Positions 1-7,894 of a stretch of 64,000 bases of DNA are shown piece by piece. This DNA comes from Streptomyces longhuiensis (GTDB lineage: Bacteria; Actinomycetota; Actinomycetes; Streptomycetales; Streptomycetaceae). Numbering within the stretch: the stretch's first letter is position 1; the number at the start of each line of letters is the position of its first letter. The stretch covers positions 7,456,001-7,520,000 of the forward strand of contig NZ_CP085173.1 of NCBI RefSeq assembly GCF_020616555.1, given 5' to 3'. Under the pieces are notes generated by a model. It saw only the letters and a list, made by a program, of their open reading frames with translations. It was not told the origin of the DNA and did not search any database. A program made the translations under genes and the position numbers.

Positions 1-2
1 CG

Positions 3-833
3 AAGGTCGCCCCGGACGCCCTCATCGGCGTCGGCATCGGCGTGCCCGGCATCGTCGACGCCTCCGATGCGGGCGGCGCCGTCGGAGCCGTCGTGCACGG
101 TCAGGCCATCGGCTGGGACGCCGTCCCCCTCGAAGCGATGCTCCGCGACTGCGGCGAACTCCCATCGGAACTGCCCCTGTTCGTCGACAACGGCGCCAAG
201 ACGCTGGGTCTCGCCGAGATGTGGTTCGGCGCGGGCCGCGGCGCCCGCACCGCCGTCGTCACCCTCATCGGCTCCGGCGTCGGCGCGTGCGTCATCGCCG
301 ACGGCGTCCCCTACCAGGGCTCGTCCGGCAGTGCGGGGGAGTGGGGCCACACCACGCTCCAGGTCGGCGGGCGCCGTTGCCGGTGCGGGGCGCGCGGCTG
401 CCTGGAGGCGTACGTGGGCGCCGAGGCGCTGCTCGAACGATGGCGCGAGAGCGGCGGCCACTGGACCTCGACCGACGAGGAGGGGGCGCTCGCCGAACTC
501 CTCGCCGACCCCGCAGCCGGTGAACTCCTCGACGAGACAGCCGAGTTCCTCGGTGCGGGCATCGCCGACCTCGTGAATCTCTTCAACCCGGAGCGCATCG
601 TCGTCGGCGGCTGGGCCGGGCTCCTCCTCGGTCCCCGCCTCCTCTCACCGGTGCGGCAGGCGGCCGCCGCGTACGCCCTGCGCCACCCGTTCGCGCAGAC
701 CACGATCGAACTCGGGCGCCTGGGACCCGACGCGGTGACGGTCGGCGCGGCGACCCTGCCGCTCGCGCGTTTCCTCGCCGAGGGCGGCGCGGCGATCACC
801 TCACGGGAACCGATCGCCGACGGCGCGAGTTAG
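3..833 (+). CDS. ROK family protein, 5' end missing
   Basis: The reading frame is already open at the first bases, so the N-terminus lies outside the window. What is visible is the C-terminal three quarters of a ROK (repressor/ORF/kinase) protein: a VGIGVPG strand of the sugar-kinase fold, the acidic VDNGAKT stretch, and the zinc-binding CRCGARGCLE motif near nucleotide 379-407. ROK proteins are either sugar kinases or, with an N-terminal winged helix, sugar-responsive repressors. The missing start prevents telling which this is. A short hairpin (TCGGC/GCCGA, 836-849) follows the stop codon. Confidence 0.9.
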   Translation, partial: KVAPDALIGVGIGVPGIVDASDAGGAVGAVVHGQAIGWDAVPLEAMLRDCGELPSELPLFVDNGAKTLGLAEMWFGAGRGARTAVVTLIGSGVGACVIADGVPYQGSSGSAGEWGHTTLQVGGRRCRCGARGCLEAYVGAEALLERWRESGGHWTSTDEEGALAELLADPAAGELLDETAEFLGAGIADLVNLFNPERIVVGGWAGLLLGPRLLSPVRQAAAAYALRHPFAQTTIELGRLGPDAVTVGAATLPLARFLAEGGAAITSREPIADGAS

Positions 834-878
834 ATTCGGCAGAAGCCGAGGGCCAGAGTCACAGCGAGGGGCGGCGTC

Positions 879-2060
879 ATGGGGGAAGCGACCGATCTGG
901 GCGACTACGCGGGGTTCACGGCCGACCCGTATCCCGTCTACGAGGAACTGCGCGCCCGCGGCCCGGTGCACCGGGTGCGGCTGCCCAAGCCCGCCGACGA
1001 CGGCGAGGCATGGCTGATCGTCGGGCACGAGGAGGCGCGCGCCGCGCTCACCGACCCACGCCTGGTCAAGTCCCCCGCCGAGCTGGGCTTCTCAGGCCTC
1101 GACGAAGAGCTGATCGGCGCCCATCTGCTGATCACCGACCCGCCGCACCACACGCGCCTGCGCTCCCTCGTCACCCGCGCCTTCACCGCACGCCGCGTCG
1201 AATCGCTGCGCCCGCGCATCCAGCGCATCACCGACGACCTGCTCGACGCGATGCTCCCGCACGGCCGCGCCGACCTCGTCGAGTCGTTCGCCTTCCCGCT
1301 GCCGCTCACGGTCATCTGCGAGCTCCTCGGCGTCCCGGACATCGACCGCGCCGACTTCCGGCGCATGTCGAACGAGGTGGTCGCGCCGAGCGACCGCGAC
1401 GGCGAGTACGCGACGTTCGTCGAACTCGCCGCGTACCTGCGCGACCTGATCGAGGACAAGCGGGCGTCGGCCCCCGCGGACGACCTGCTCAGCGCCCTGA
1501 TCCGCACGACCGCGGAGGACGGCGACCGGCTCTCGCCCGACGAGCTGTGCGCCATGGCCTTCATCCTCCTCATCGCGGGCCACGAGACGACGGTGAACCT
1601 GATCGCGGGCGGCGTACGCGCCCTGCTGACCCACCCCGACCAACTCGCCGCCCTCCGCGCCGACATGACCCTCCTCGGCGGCGCCGTCGAGGAGATGCTG
1701 CGGTACGAGGGTCCCGTGGAGAACGCGACGTACCGCTTCACCGTCGAGGACACCGAGGTCGGCGGCACGGTCATCCCCGGCGGCTCCGCCGTCCTCGTCG
1801 GCCTGGCCGCCGCCGACCACGACCCGGAGCGCTTCCCGGAGCCGGACCGCTTCGACATCCGGCGCGACGCCCGGGGCCACGTCGCCTTCGGGCACGGCCT
1901 CCACCACTGCCTCGGCGCACCCCTGGCCCGCCTCGAAGGACAGATCGCCCTGCGCTCACTTCTCGACCGCGCCCCCGCGCTCGCACTCGACGGCCCGGCG
2001 GACGACTGGCTGCCCGGCATGCTGATCCGCGGCGTGCGAAGCCTGCCGGTCCGGTGGTGA
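879..2060 (+). CDS. cytochrome P450
   Basis: Haem-thiolate monooxygenase of 393 residues, the usual size of soluble actinobacterial P450s. Seen: I-helix oxygen-binding motif GHETT at residues 234-238, K-helix ExxR at E272-R275, and the haem ligand loop FGHGLHHCLG with Cys344. There is no membrane anchor, so it acts in the cytosol with separate ferredoxin and reductase partners; none is adjacent (a ferredoxin/reductase pair lies about 61 kb away at the window end). Substrate cannot be read from the sequence. The resemblance is to the CYP105/107 class of Streptomyces enzymes, which is an inference from overall form. A PaaI-type thioesterase follows 68 bp downstream. Confidence 0.96.
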   Translation: MGEATDLGDYAGFTADPYPVYEELRARGPVHRVRLPKPADDGEAWLIVGHEEARAALTDPRLVKSPAELGFSGLDEELIGAHLLITDPPHHTRLRSLVTRAFTARRVESLRPRIQRITDDLLDAMLPHGRADLVESFAFPLPLTVICELLGVPDIDRADFRRMSNEVVAPSDRDGEYATFVELAAYLRDLIEDKRASAPADDLLSALIRTTAEDGDRLSPDELCAMAFILLIAGHETTVNLIAGGVRALLTHPDQLAALRADMTLLGGAVEEMLRYEGPVENATYRFTVEDTEVGGTVIPGGSAVLVGLAAADHDPERFPEPDRFDIRRDARGHVAFGHGLHHCLGAPLARLEGQIALRSLLDRAPALALDGPADDWLPGMLIRGVRSLPVRW

Positions 2061-2128
2061 CCGACGCCCCCGCGCTCGGCACGGCAGGCCGGGCGTACCC
2101 GCCCCCGCCGACCTGCCCGGAGGTCTCC

Positions 2129-2575
2129 ATGACCGCACCACACGACAACGACAGCCCCCAGGAGCTGGACCTCGCCCTGGCCGCGAAGCTCCTTGACGCC
2201 CAGCCGTTCAGCCGTCTCGTGGGCGCCCGGCTCACCGCGTTCGGCGACGGCGCGGCCACCATCGAGGTCGACATCAGGCCGGAGCTGCACCAGCAGAACG
2301 GGTTCCTGCACGGCGGGGTCCTGTCCTACGCCGCCGACAACGCGCTGACGTTCGCGGGCGGCACGGTCCTCGGCGCGGCCGTGCTCACCGGCGGCTTCTC
2401 CATCCAGTACGTCCGCCCGGCCACGGGCCGCACCCTGATCGCCCGCGCCCAGGTCGTGCACGGCGGCCGGCGCCAGGCCGTCGTCCGCTGCGACCTGTCG
2501 ACCGTGGACGAGGACGGCACGGAGAAGCTGTGCGCCGTCGCCCAGGGCACGATCCTGCCGGTGGCGCGGGGCTGA
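2129..2575 (+). CDS. PaaI family (hotdog-fold) thioesterase
   Basis: 148-residue hotdog-fold protein. The signature is the QNGFLHGGVLSYAADNA segment (residues about 50-66), the PaaI/YdiI helix and active-site loop that binds acyl-CoA thioesters. Members hydrolyse aryl- or medium-chain acyl-CoA. The start is the ATG at 2129, five bases after a GGAGG at 2119-2123; longer in-frame extensions upstream only shadow the P450. Probably co-transcribed with the P450. The 3' end of the gene forms the first unit of a 23-bp imperfect tandem repeat. Confidence 0.93.
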   Translation: MTAPHDNDSPQELDLALAAKLLDAQPFSRLVGARLTAFGDGAATIEVDIRPELHQQNGFLHGGVLSYAADNALTFAGGTVLGAAVLTGGFSIQYVRPATGRTLIARAQVVHGGRRQAVVRCDLSTVDEDGTEKLCAVAQGTILPVARG

Positions 2576-2623
2576 GCCTGCCGGTCGCACGGAGCTGCGC
2601 CTGTCGGTCGCGCACGGCTGACC
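2555..2623 (+). repeat. three imperfect 23-bp tandem repeats
   Basis: Units at 2555-2577, 2578-2600 and 2601-2623, all of the form CTGYCGGTSGC...GCTG. Units 1 and 2 agree at 19 of 23 positions. Unit 1 contains the last codons and the TGA of the thioesterase gene, so the copies look like a local duplication of its 3' end that has since drifted. Confidence 0.7.
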
Positions 2624-2672
2624 GGCTGAGCCGACGGCGCTCCCGGGAGTTTTGTTCGAGGGCTGGAAACCC

Positions 2673-2702
2673 TTGACACCTGCGTTGCCGCACACCCATA
2701 GT
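2673..2702 (+). promoter_or_regulatory. sigma70-type promoter of the IclR gene
   Basis: TTGACA at 2673-2678 and CATAGT at 2697-2702 with an 18-bp spacer. The -35 box is a perfect consensus. The predicted start point falls at about 2709, the left edge of the palindrome described next. Confidence 0.6.
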
Positions 2703-2708
2703 TCTCGC

Positions 2709-2737
2709 CGCTGAGCGCAACGACGTTGCGCTCAGCG
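2709..2737 (+). promoter_or_regulatory. 13+13 perfect palindrome, probable IclR operator
   Basis: Two perfect 13-bp inverted arms, CGCTGAGCGCAAC at 2709-2721 and its reverse complement at 2725-2737, separated by GAC. It lies between the promoter and the start codon of the IclR-family gene at 2780, over the expected transcription start, where a dimeric repressor would act. Autoregulation by the adjacent IclR protein is an inference from position. Confidence 0.7.
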
Positions 2738-2779
2738 CACCGAACCGGAGTGAGAACCAGGCGTCAGGAGGAGCGGGCG

Positions 2780-3556
2780 ATGACCGAGAACGGCCCGAAG
2801 ACCGGTGGACCCGGAGTCCTCCAGGGCGCCGATCGCGCCCTGCTCGCGCTGCTCTCCTTCACGGAGCGCCGCCCCGAGTGGGGCGTGAGCGAGATCGCGA
2901 GGGAACACGACTGGGACAAGGCCGTCGCCCAGCGCATTCTCACCACACTCACCGCGCGCGCGTTCCTGACCTGTGACAGTACGACACGGCGCTACCGGCT
3001 CGGGCCCGCCGTGTCCCGGCTGGCCCGCGTCGGGGAGCACAGCGGCGTCCTGCCGTCCCTGGTCCGGCCCGTCCTCGCCGGCCTGCTGCGCGAGACGGGC
3101 GAGAGCGTCGTCCTGAACGTGCCCAACGGCAGCGGCTACCGTTGTGCCGCCGCCGTCGACGGCACCGGTCCCGTCCGCTACACGGCGATAGTCGGCGCCC
3201 TCATGCCCGGCCACGCCGGAGCCTCCGGACACGCGATCTTCGCCCACTACCCCGAGGCGGAGATCCGGCAGATCTTCGGCGCGACCCCGCTCCAGCGCTT
3301 CAACGACCACACCGTCACCGACTTCGACGACCTGCTCCGCGTCTATGGCGACGTACGGGAGAAGGGCCACAGCGTCAGCCTCGGCGAGTACGACGAGGCG
3401 GTCGCGGCCATCGCGGCACCGGTGTTCCAGGCCGGCACCGTCGCCGCGTCGCTCACGGTCATCGGCCCCTCGCACCGCATCGTGCGCGCCGCCGACCGCA
3501 TCACCCGGCTCGTCGTCGAGGGAGCGCGCGAGGCCACGGCCGCCTTCGGCCCCTGA
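2780..3556 (+). CDS. IclR family transcriptional regulator
   Basis: 258-residue IclR-type regulator. The N-terminal winged helix (residues about 15-75, with the LLSFTERRPEWGVSEIA opening helices) is followed by the C-terminal effector-binding domain with the PGHAGASGHAI motif typical of the family. The start at 2780 is chosen because AGGAGG at 2766-2771 stands eight bases before it; an in-frame TTG at 2726 would place translation inside the palindrome. It precedes the OPT transporter and two hydrolase-like genes on the same strand, and a promoter plus a strong inverted repeat lie directly upstream, so it probably controls itself and perhaps that set. The effector is unknown. Confidence 0.94.
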   Translation: MTENGPKTGGPGVLQGADRALLALLSFTERRPEWGVSEIAREHDWDKAVAQRILTTLTARAFLTCDSTTRRYRLGPAVSRLARVGEHSGVLPSLVRPVLAGLLRETGESVVLNVPNGSGYRCAAAVDGTGPVRYTAIVGALMPGHAGASGHAIFAHYPEAEIRQIFGATPLQRFNDHTVTDFDDLLRVYGDVREKGHSVSLGEYDEAVAAIAAPVFQAGTVAASLTVIGPSHRIVRAADRITRLVVEGAREATAAFGP

Positions 3557-3727
3557 CGCCCTCCCGCCGCTCCCGGCCGGCCCGGACCGCTGTCCCCGGC
3601 AGGTCCGGCCCCGAACCACAATCGCCACACCCGCCGCATCAGTCCCCCATACCCGCATACCTGTCCCCGCGTCGTGCGCCGCCCCGCGCACGCCGCCCGG
3701 TCCCGCCTGCCCGCAAAGGGGTGTCCC

Positions 3728-5395
3728 GTGTCGCACCACACCTCAGTCACCACCGCCCACGCCGAACCACCACCGGGGGACAGCCCCGGCTCCGGACACC
3801 CCCGCGTCCGTGAACCCGTCGTCCTCGTCGTGCTCGCCGCGCTGTCCGTCGTCGGCGCGCTCATCGGCGCCGACCTCGTCGCCAAGCTCGGCATCTCCGC
3901 CAACACCTCCGTGGTCGGCGCCCTCATCGCCATGCTGGTCGGCCGCATACCCGTCGCCGGGCTGCGCAAGATGCGCTCGGTGCACCGGCAGAACCTCGCC
4001 CAGAGCGCCATCTCCGCCGCGACCTTCGCCTCGGCCAACGCCCTGCTCACCTCGGTGGCGGTGCCGTACGTCTTCGGCCGCAAGGACCTGGTGTGGCCGA
4101 TGCTGGCGGGCGCGTTCATCGGCCTGCTCATCGACACCTGGGTGCTCTACCGCGCGTTCGGCTCCCGGCTCCTGCCCGCCGACGCGGCCTGGCCGCCCGG
4201 CACCGCCGCGGCCGAGACCATCAAGGCCGGAGACAAGGGCGGCAAGCGCGCCCTCGTCCTGGGCGCGGGCACCCTCGTCGGGCTCGGCGGCACCCTCCTG
4301 AACCTGCCCCTGTCCGCCGCCGGTGTCGCCTTCCTCGGCAACGTCTGGGCCCTGCTGATGTTCGGCGTCGGCCTGGGACTGCGGGAGTTCAGCCCCGACC
4401 TCTTCCACACGGACCTCGGCGCGGGCTACGTACCGCACGGCGTGATGGTCGGGGCGGGTGTCGTCGCCCTCGGCCAGGCCGTCCGGCTGCTCATGCGCCG
4501 CCGCCCCTCGCGGACGACCGCCCCCATCGCGCCCCAGGTGCCCGCCGGCCCCGCCGCGGATCCCACGACCGCGTTCACCGTCGACGAGAGCACGCTGCGC
4601 CGCACCCTTCTGCGGGGCTACGCCCTGTTCACCGGCGGAGCCGTCGTCCTCGCCGTCGCGGGCGGACTGATCGGTGACATGAGCCCCCTCGGCCTCGTCG
4701 GCTGGGTCCTGTTCGCCGCGTTCGCCGCCCTCGTGCACGAGCTGATCGTCGGCCTCGCCGCGATGCAGTCGGGCTGGTTCCCGTCCTTCGCCGTCACTCT
4801 GATCTTCCTCGTGTTCGGCCTGCTCATCGGCATCCCGTCCGTGCCGCTCGCCCTCCTCGTCGGCTACGTGTCCGCCACCGGTCCCGCCTTCGCCGACATG
4901 GGCTACGACCTCAAGGCCGGCTGGCTCCTGCGCCGCGACCACAGCCCCTGGGACCCCTACGAGCGCGAGGGCCGCCGCGAGCAGTTCCGCGCCGCGCTCA
5001 TCGGCTTCGCCGCCGCCCTCGTCGTGGTCGCCGTCCTGTGGCAGTCGTACTTCCGCCAGGGCCTGATCCCGCCCGTCGCCAAGGTGTACGCGGACACGGT
5101 CAAGCACGGCCTGGGCGACCCGGGCGTCCTGCGCACCATGCTGCTCTGGGCGATCCCCGGAGCCCTGATCCAGCTGCTCGGCGGCCCTCGCCGGCAGATG
5201 GGCGTGATGCTGGCGACCGGCCTCCTGATCCTCACCCCGAACGCCTGCTGGCTGGTCCTCGCCGCGCTCGCCGTGCGCGTCGTCTACCGCAGGATCCGCG
5301 GACCCCGCGCGGACGAGGAGCTCAACCTCGTCGGCGCCGGCCTCATCGCGGGCAGCTCACTCGGCGACTCGGCCCAGATCGTCAAGGCCGGCTGA
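3728..5395 (+). CDS. OPT/YSL family oligopeptide transporter-like permease
   Basis: Polytopic membrane protein of 555 residues with about a dozen hydrophobic segments. The FADMGYDLKAGWLL stretch matches the DMMQDLKTGYLL-type signature of the OPT family, and the length fits bacterial members. OPT carriers take up small peptides, modified peptides or metal chelates with protons. The start is the GTG at 3728 with AAAGGGG seven bases upstream. It lies between an IclR regulator and two putative peptidases, supporting uptake of a short peptide as nutrient. The family call rests on the motif and topology, and the substrate is an inference. Confidence 0.85.
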   Translation: MSHHTSVTTAHAEPPPGDSPGSGHPRVREPVVLVVLAALSVVGALIGADLVAKLGISANTSVVGALIAMLVGRIPVAGLRKMRSVHRQNLAQSAISAATFASANALLTSVAVPYVFGRKDLVWPMLAGAFIGLLIDTWVLYRAFGSRLLPADAAWPPGTAAAETIKAGDKGGKRALVLGAGTLVGLGGTLLNLPLSAAGVAFLGNVWALLMFGVGLGLREFSPDLFHTDLGAGYVPHGVMVGAGVVALGQAVRLLMRRRPSRTTAPIAPQVPAGPAADPTTAFTVDESTLRRTLLRGYALFTGGAVVLAVAGGLIGDMSPLGLVGWVLFAAFAALVHELIVGLAAMQSGWFPSFAVTLIFLVFGLLIGIPSVPLALLVGYVSATGPAFADMGYDLKAGWLLRRDHSPWDPYEREGRREQFRAALIGFAAALVVVAVLWQSYFRQGLIPPVAKVYADTVKHGLGDPGVLRTMLLWAIPGALIQLLGGPRRQMGVMLATGLLILTPNACWLVLAALAVRVVYRRIRGPRADEELNLVGAGLIAGSSLGDSAQIVKAG

Positions 5396-5454
5396 ACGCC
5401 CTTTCCCACCACAGCAGTTCACGCTGTACCGCAAGTGCAAGGAGAAATACCCCC

Positions 5455-6519
5455 ATGGAGATGTTCAGCCGCCTCGAACCCCGCGGCGAGTACCTGAGCT
5501 TCGAACTCGCCCTCGCCGCCCGCAAGCTGGTCGAGCAGGTCATGCTGGTCAAGCCCGGTGAGCACGTCGTCCTGACCGGCGACACCAGCAGCGACCGCCG
5601 CGTCGTCGACGCGACCGCGCAGGCCGTCGCCGCGGCGGGCGCCCACCCCGTCGTCGTCTGGTACGAGACGATGCCCAGCTCCTCCATGGAGCCGCCGCGC
5701 CCGGTCGCCGGTGCCATCGCGGACGCCGACGTGTGGATCGAGTTCGCGGTCTCCTACGTCATGCATTCGGACGCCTTCCGTACGGCCATGGCGAACGGCT
5801 GCCGCTACACCAACCTCACGGCCATGGACGTCCACATGCTCGTGGCGACCGTGGGACGCCCCGACTTCGACGGCGTCATCCGCCTGGGCAAGGCCCTCGT
5901 ACGCCTCCTGGAGCAGGCCGACGAGGTCCGCATCACCTCCGCGAACGGCACCGACATCACCGGCCGCAACGGGGACCGGCCCATCAACCTGCGCGGCAAG
6001 CCCGCCGAGAAGCCCGGCGAGACGGTCATGCTCTCGGGGCAGATCTCCTGGAACCCCTTGGAGGAGACCCAGGACGGCGTCCTCGTGTTCGACGGCGCGC
6101 TGTGGCCGCCGGACCAGCTCGGCCTGCTGCGCTCCCCGGTGCGCTGCACCGTCGAGAAGGGCGTCGTCACCAAGATCGAGGGCGGCCAGGACGCGGACGT
6201 CTTCCGCCGCTGGATGGAGTCCTGGGACGACCCGAACATGTACCGCGTCGCCCACTGGTCGCTCGGCTTCAACCCGGGCGTGCTCGCGCCGACCGGCCGC
6301 ATCGTCGAGGACGAGCGCGTCTTCGGCTGCGTCGAGCTCGGCATCGGGACCAAGGGCGCCTGGATCGGCGGCGAGCCCTGGGTGTCCGCCGCCCACACCG
6401 ACGGCTCGGTCCTCGGCCCGTCGATCTACCTCGACGGCGAGTGCATCGAGCGCGACGGCGTGTACGTGCACCCCGAACTGGTCAAGATCTGCAAGGAGTT
6501 GGGCGTCGAGGGCTACTGA
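5455..6519 (+). CDS. M29 aminopeptidase-like / NicX-like metalloenzyme
   Basis: 354-residue protein of the family usually annotated as leucyl aminopeptidase (M29 or thermophilic metalloprotease type). The same fold includes NicX, the Fe(II) 2,5-dihydroxypyridine dioxygenase. Visible candidate metal ligands are His267 in RVAHWSLGF and His314/Asp316 in SAAHTDG. This His...His-x-Asp set resembles the ligand set remembered for NicX more than the two-metal Glu/His/Asp set of true M29 peptidases. Start ATG 5455 with AAGGAGA nine bases before it. It lies between an OPT transporter and an S33 hydrolase, which favours a peptide role, but a ring-cleaving or other metal-dependent reaction is possible. 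Confidence 0.85.
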   Translation: MEMFSRLEPRGEYLSFELALAARKLVEQVMLVKPGEHVVLTGDTSSDRRVVDATAQAVAAAGAHPVVVWYETMPSSSMEPPRPVAGAIADADVWIEFAVSYVMHSDAFRTAMANGCRYTNLTAMDVHMLVATVGRPDFDGVIRLGKALVRLLEQADEVRITSANGTDITGRNGDRPINLRGKPAEKPGETVMLSGQISWNPLEETQDGVLVFDGALWPPDQLGLLRSPVRCTVEKGVVTKIEGGQDADVFRRWMESWDDPNMYRVAHWSLGFNPGVLAPTGRIVEDERVFGCVELGIGTKGAWIGGEPWVSAAHTDGSVLGPSIYLDGECIERDGVYVHPELVKICKELGVEGY

Positions 6520-6530
6520 CCGACCCCACC

Positions 6531-6556
6531 GGGGCGCCCTTCGCGAGGGGCGCCCC
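6531..6556 (+). terminator. GC-rich hairpin between two hydrolase genes
   Basis: GGGGCGCCC... pairs with ...GGGCGCCCC around a short CGCG centre, one mismatch in a 13-bp stem, no T-tract. It may attenuate read-through or stabilise the upstream mRNA; the downstream S33 gene starts 31 bases later. Confidence 0.5.
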
Positions 6557-6586
6557 GCCTCCAAGTACGACCTCCTGGAGCCAGCC

Positions 6587-7867
6587 ATGACCACCTACCG
6601 CCACAGCGGTCTCGTCTGCCACGACCACACCCTCGACGTGCCGCTCGACCACGCGCGCCCCGACGGCCCGGCGATCTCCCTGTTCGCCCGCGAGGTCGTC
6701 GCAGAGGAGCACGAACACCGCGACCTGCCCCGCCTCCTGTGGCTCCAGGGCGGACCCGGGGGCCGCGCCGAGCGGCCGAACGCGGCCGGCGCCTGGCTGC
6801 GCCGCGCCCTCAAGGACTACCGGGTGGTCCTCCTCGACCAGCGCGGCACGGGCCGCTCCGCACCGGCCGACCGCACCACGCTCGCCGCCGTCGAGGACCC
6901 GGCCGCCCACCTCGCCCACTTCCGCGCCGACTCGATCGTGCGCGACGCCGAACTCCTGCGCCGCCACCTCCAGGGCGACCGCCCCTGGACCGTCCTCGGC
7001 CAGAGCTTCGGCGGGTTCTGCGCCCTGACCTATCTGAGCCTGGCGCCCGAGGGCCTCGGCCAGGTGTTCATCACGGGGGGCCTGCCCACGCTCACCGGCC
7101 ACGCGGACGACGTCTACCGTGCCGCGTACCGCCGCACCCTCGCGCACAACGACCGCTACTTCGCGCGCTACCCGGGCGACCAGCGGCTCGCCGACGCGGT
7201 CGCCGCGCACCTGGCGGACCACGACGTCCGGATGCCCGGCGGGGAGCGCCTGACCGTGCGCCGCTTCCAGACCATGGGCATCAACTTCGGCACCTCGGCC
7301 GGCTTCGACGCACTCCACTACCTCCTGGAGAGCGCGTTCGTCGACGGCGCCCACGGGCCCGCCCTGTCCGACCCGTTCCTGCGCGGCGTCGACGCCACGG
7401 TCTCCTTCGCGCCGCGCCCCCTCTACGCCGTCCTGCACGAGCCGATCTACGCCCAGGGCGGCCGCGCCACCGACTGGTCGGCCCACCGGATCCGCGACGA
7501 GTTCCCGGAGTTCGACGCCCCCGGCACAGCCACGGCCCCCCTCCGCTTCACCGGCGAGATGATCTACCCCTGGCAGTTCGACGAGGACCCGGCCCTCGTC
7601 CCCCTCAAGGACACGGCCGAGCGCCTCGCCCGCCGCACGGACTGGCCCGCCCTCTACGACCTCGACCGGCTCGCCGCGAACGACGTGCCGGTCGCCGCGG
7701 CCGTCTACCAGGACGACATGTTCGTCGACCGCGAGCAGTCCCTGGAGACGGCGAAGCTCGTACGGGGGCTGCGTGCCTGGGTCTCGGACGCGCACGCCCA
7801 CGACGGGGTGAAGGCGGATCCCGCGGTCCTCGACCGGCTGATCGCCACGGCGCGCGGGGAGGCCTGA
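6587..7867 (+). CDS. S33 family alpha/beta hydrolase (prolyl iminopeptidase-like)
   Basis: 426 residues with the S33 prolyl aminopeptidase layout: oxyanion segment LWLQGGPGG, the DQRGTGRS motif specific to proline iminopeptidases, and nucleophile elbow GQSFGG. No signal peptide, so cytosolic. The family releases N-terminal proline or other residues from short peptides. Start ATG 6587, preceded by a weak GGAG at 6577-6580. As the last gene of the IclR/OPT/M29-like group it would finish degradation of an imported peptide. It ends 28 bp from the convergent dehydrogenase gene. Confidence 0.92.
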   Translation: MTTYRHSGLVCHDHTLDVPLDHARPDGPAISLFAREVVAEEHEHRDLPRLLWLQGGPGGRAERPNAAGAWLRRALKDYRVVLLDQRGTGRSAPADRTTLAAVEDPAAHLAHFRADSIVRDAELLRRHLQGDRPWTVLGQSFGGFCALTYLSLAPEGLGQVFITGGLPTLTGHADDVYRAAYRRTLAHNDRYFARYPGDQRLADAVAAHLADHDVRMPGGERLTVRRFQTMGINFGTSAGFDALHYLLESAFVDGAHGPALSDPFLRGVDATVSFAPRPLYAVLHEPIYAQGGRATDWSAHRIRDEFPEFDAPGTATAPLRFTGEMIYPWQFDEDPALVPLKDTAERLARRTDWPALYDLDRLAANDVPVAAAVYQDDMFVDREQSLETAKLVRGLRAWVSDAHAHDGVKADPAVLDRLIATARGEA

Positions 7868-7894
7868 GCCGGGCTCGCCGCGAGGTCCTGGGGA

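Noticed and set aside
938..2695. Long minus-strand open frame antisense to the P450 and thioesterase genes
   Set aside because: High GC leaves long spurious frames; composition is Arg/Ala/Ser-rich without domains, while the plus strand has complete P450 motifs.
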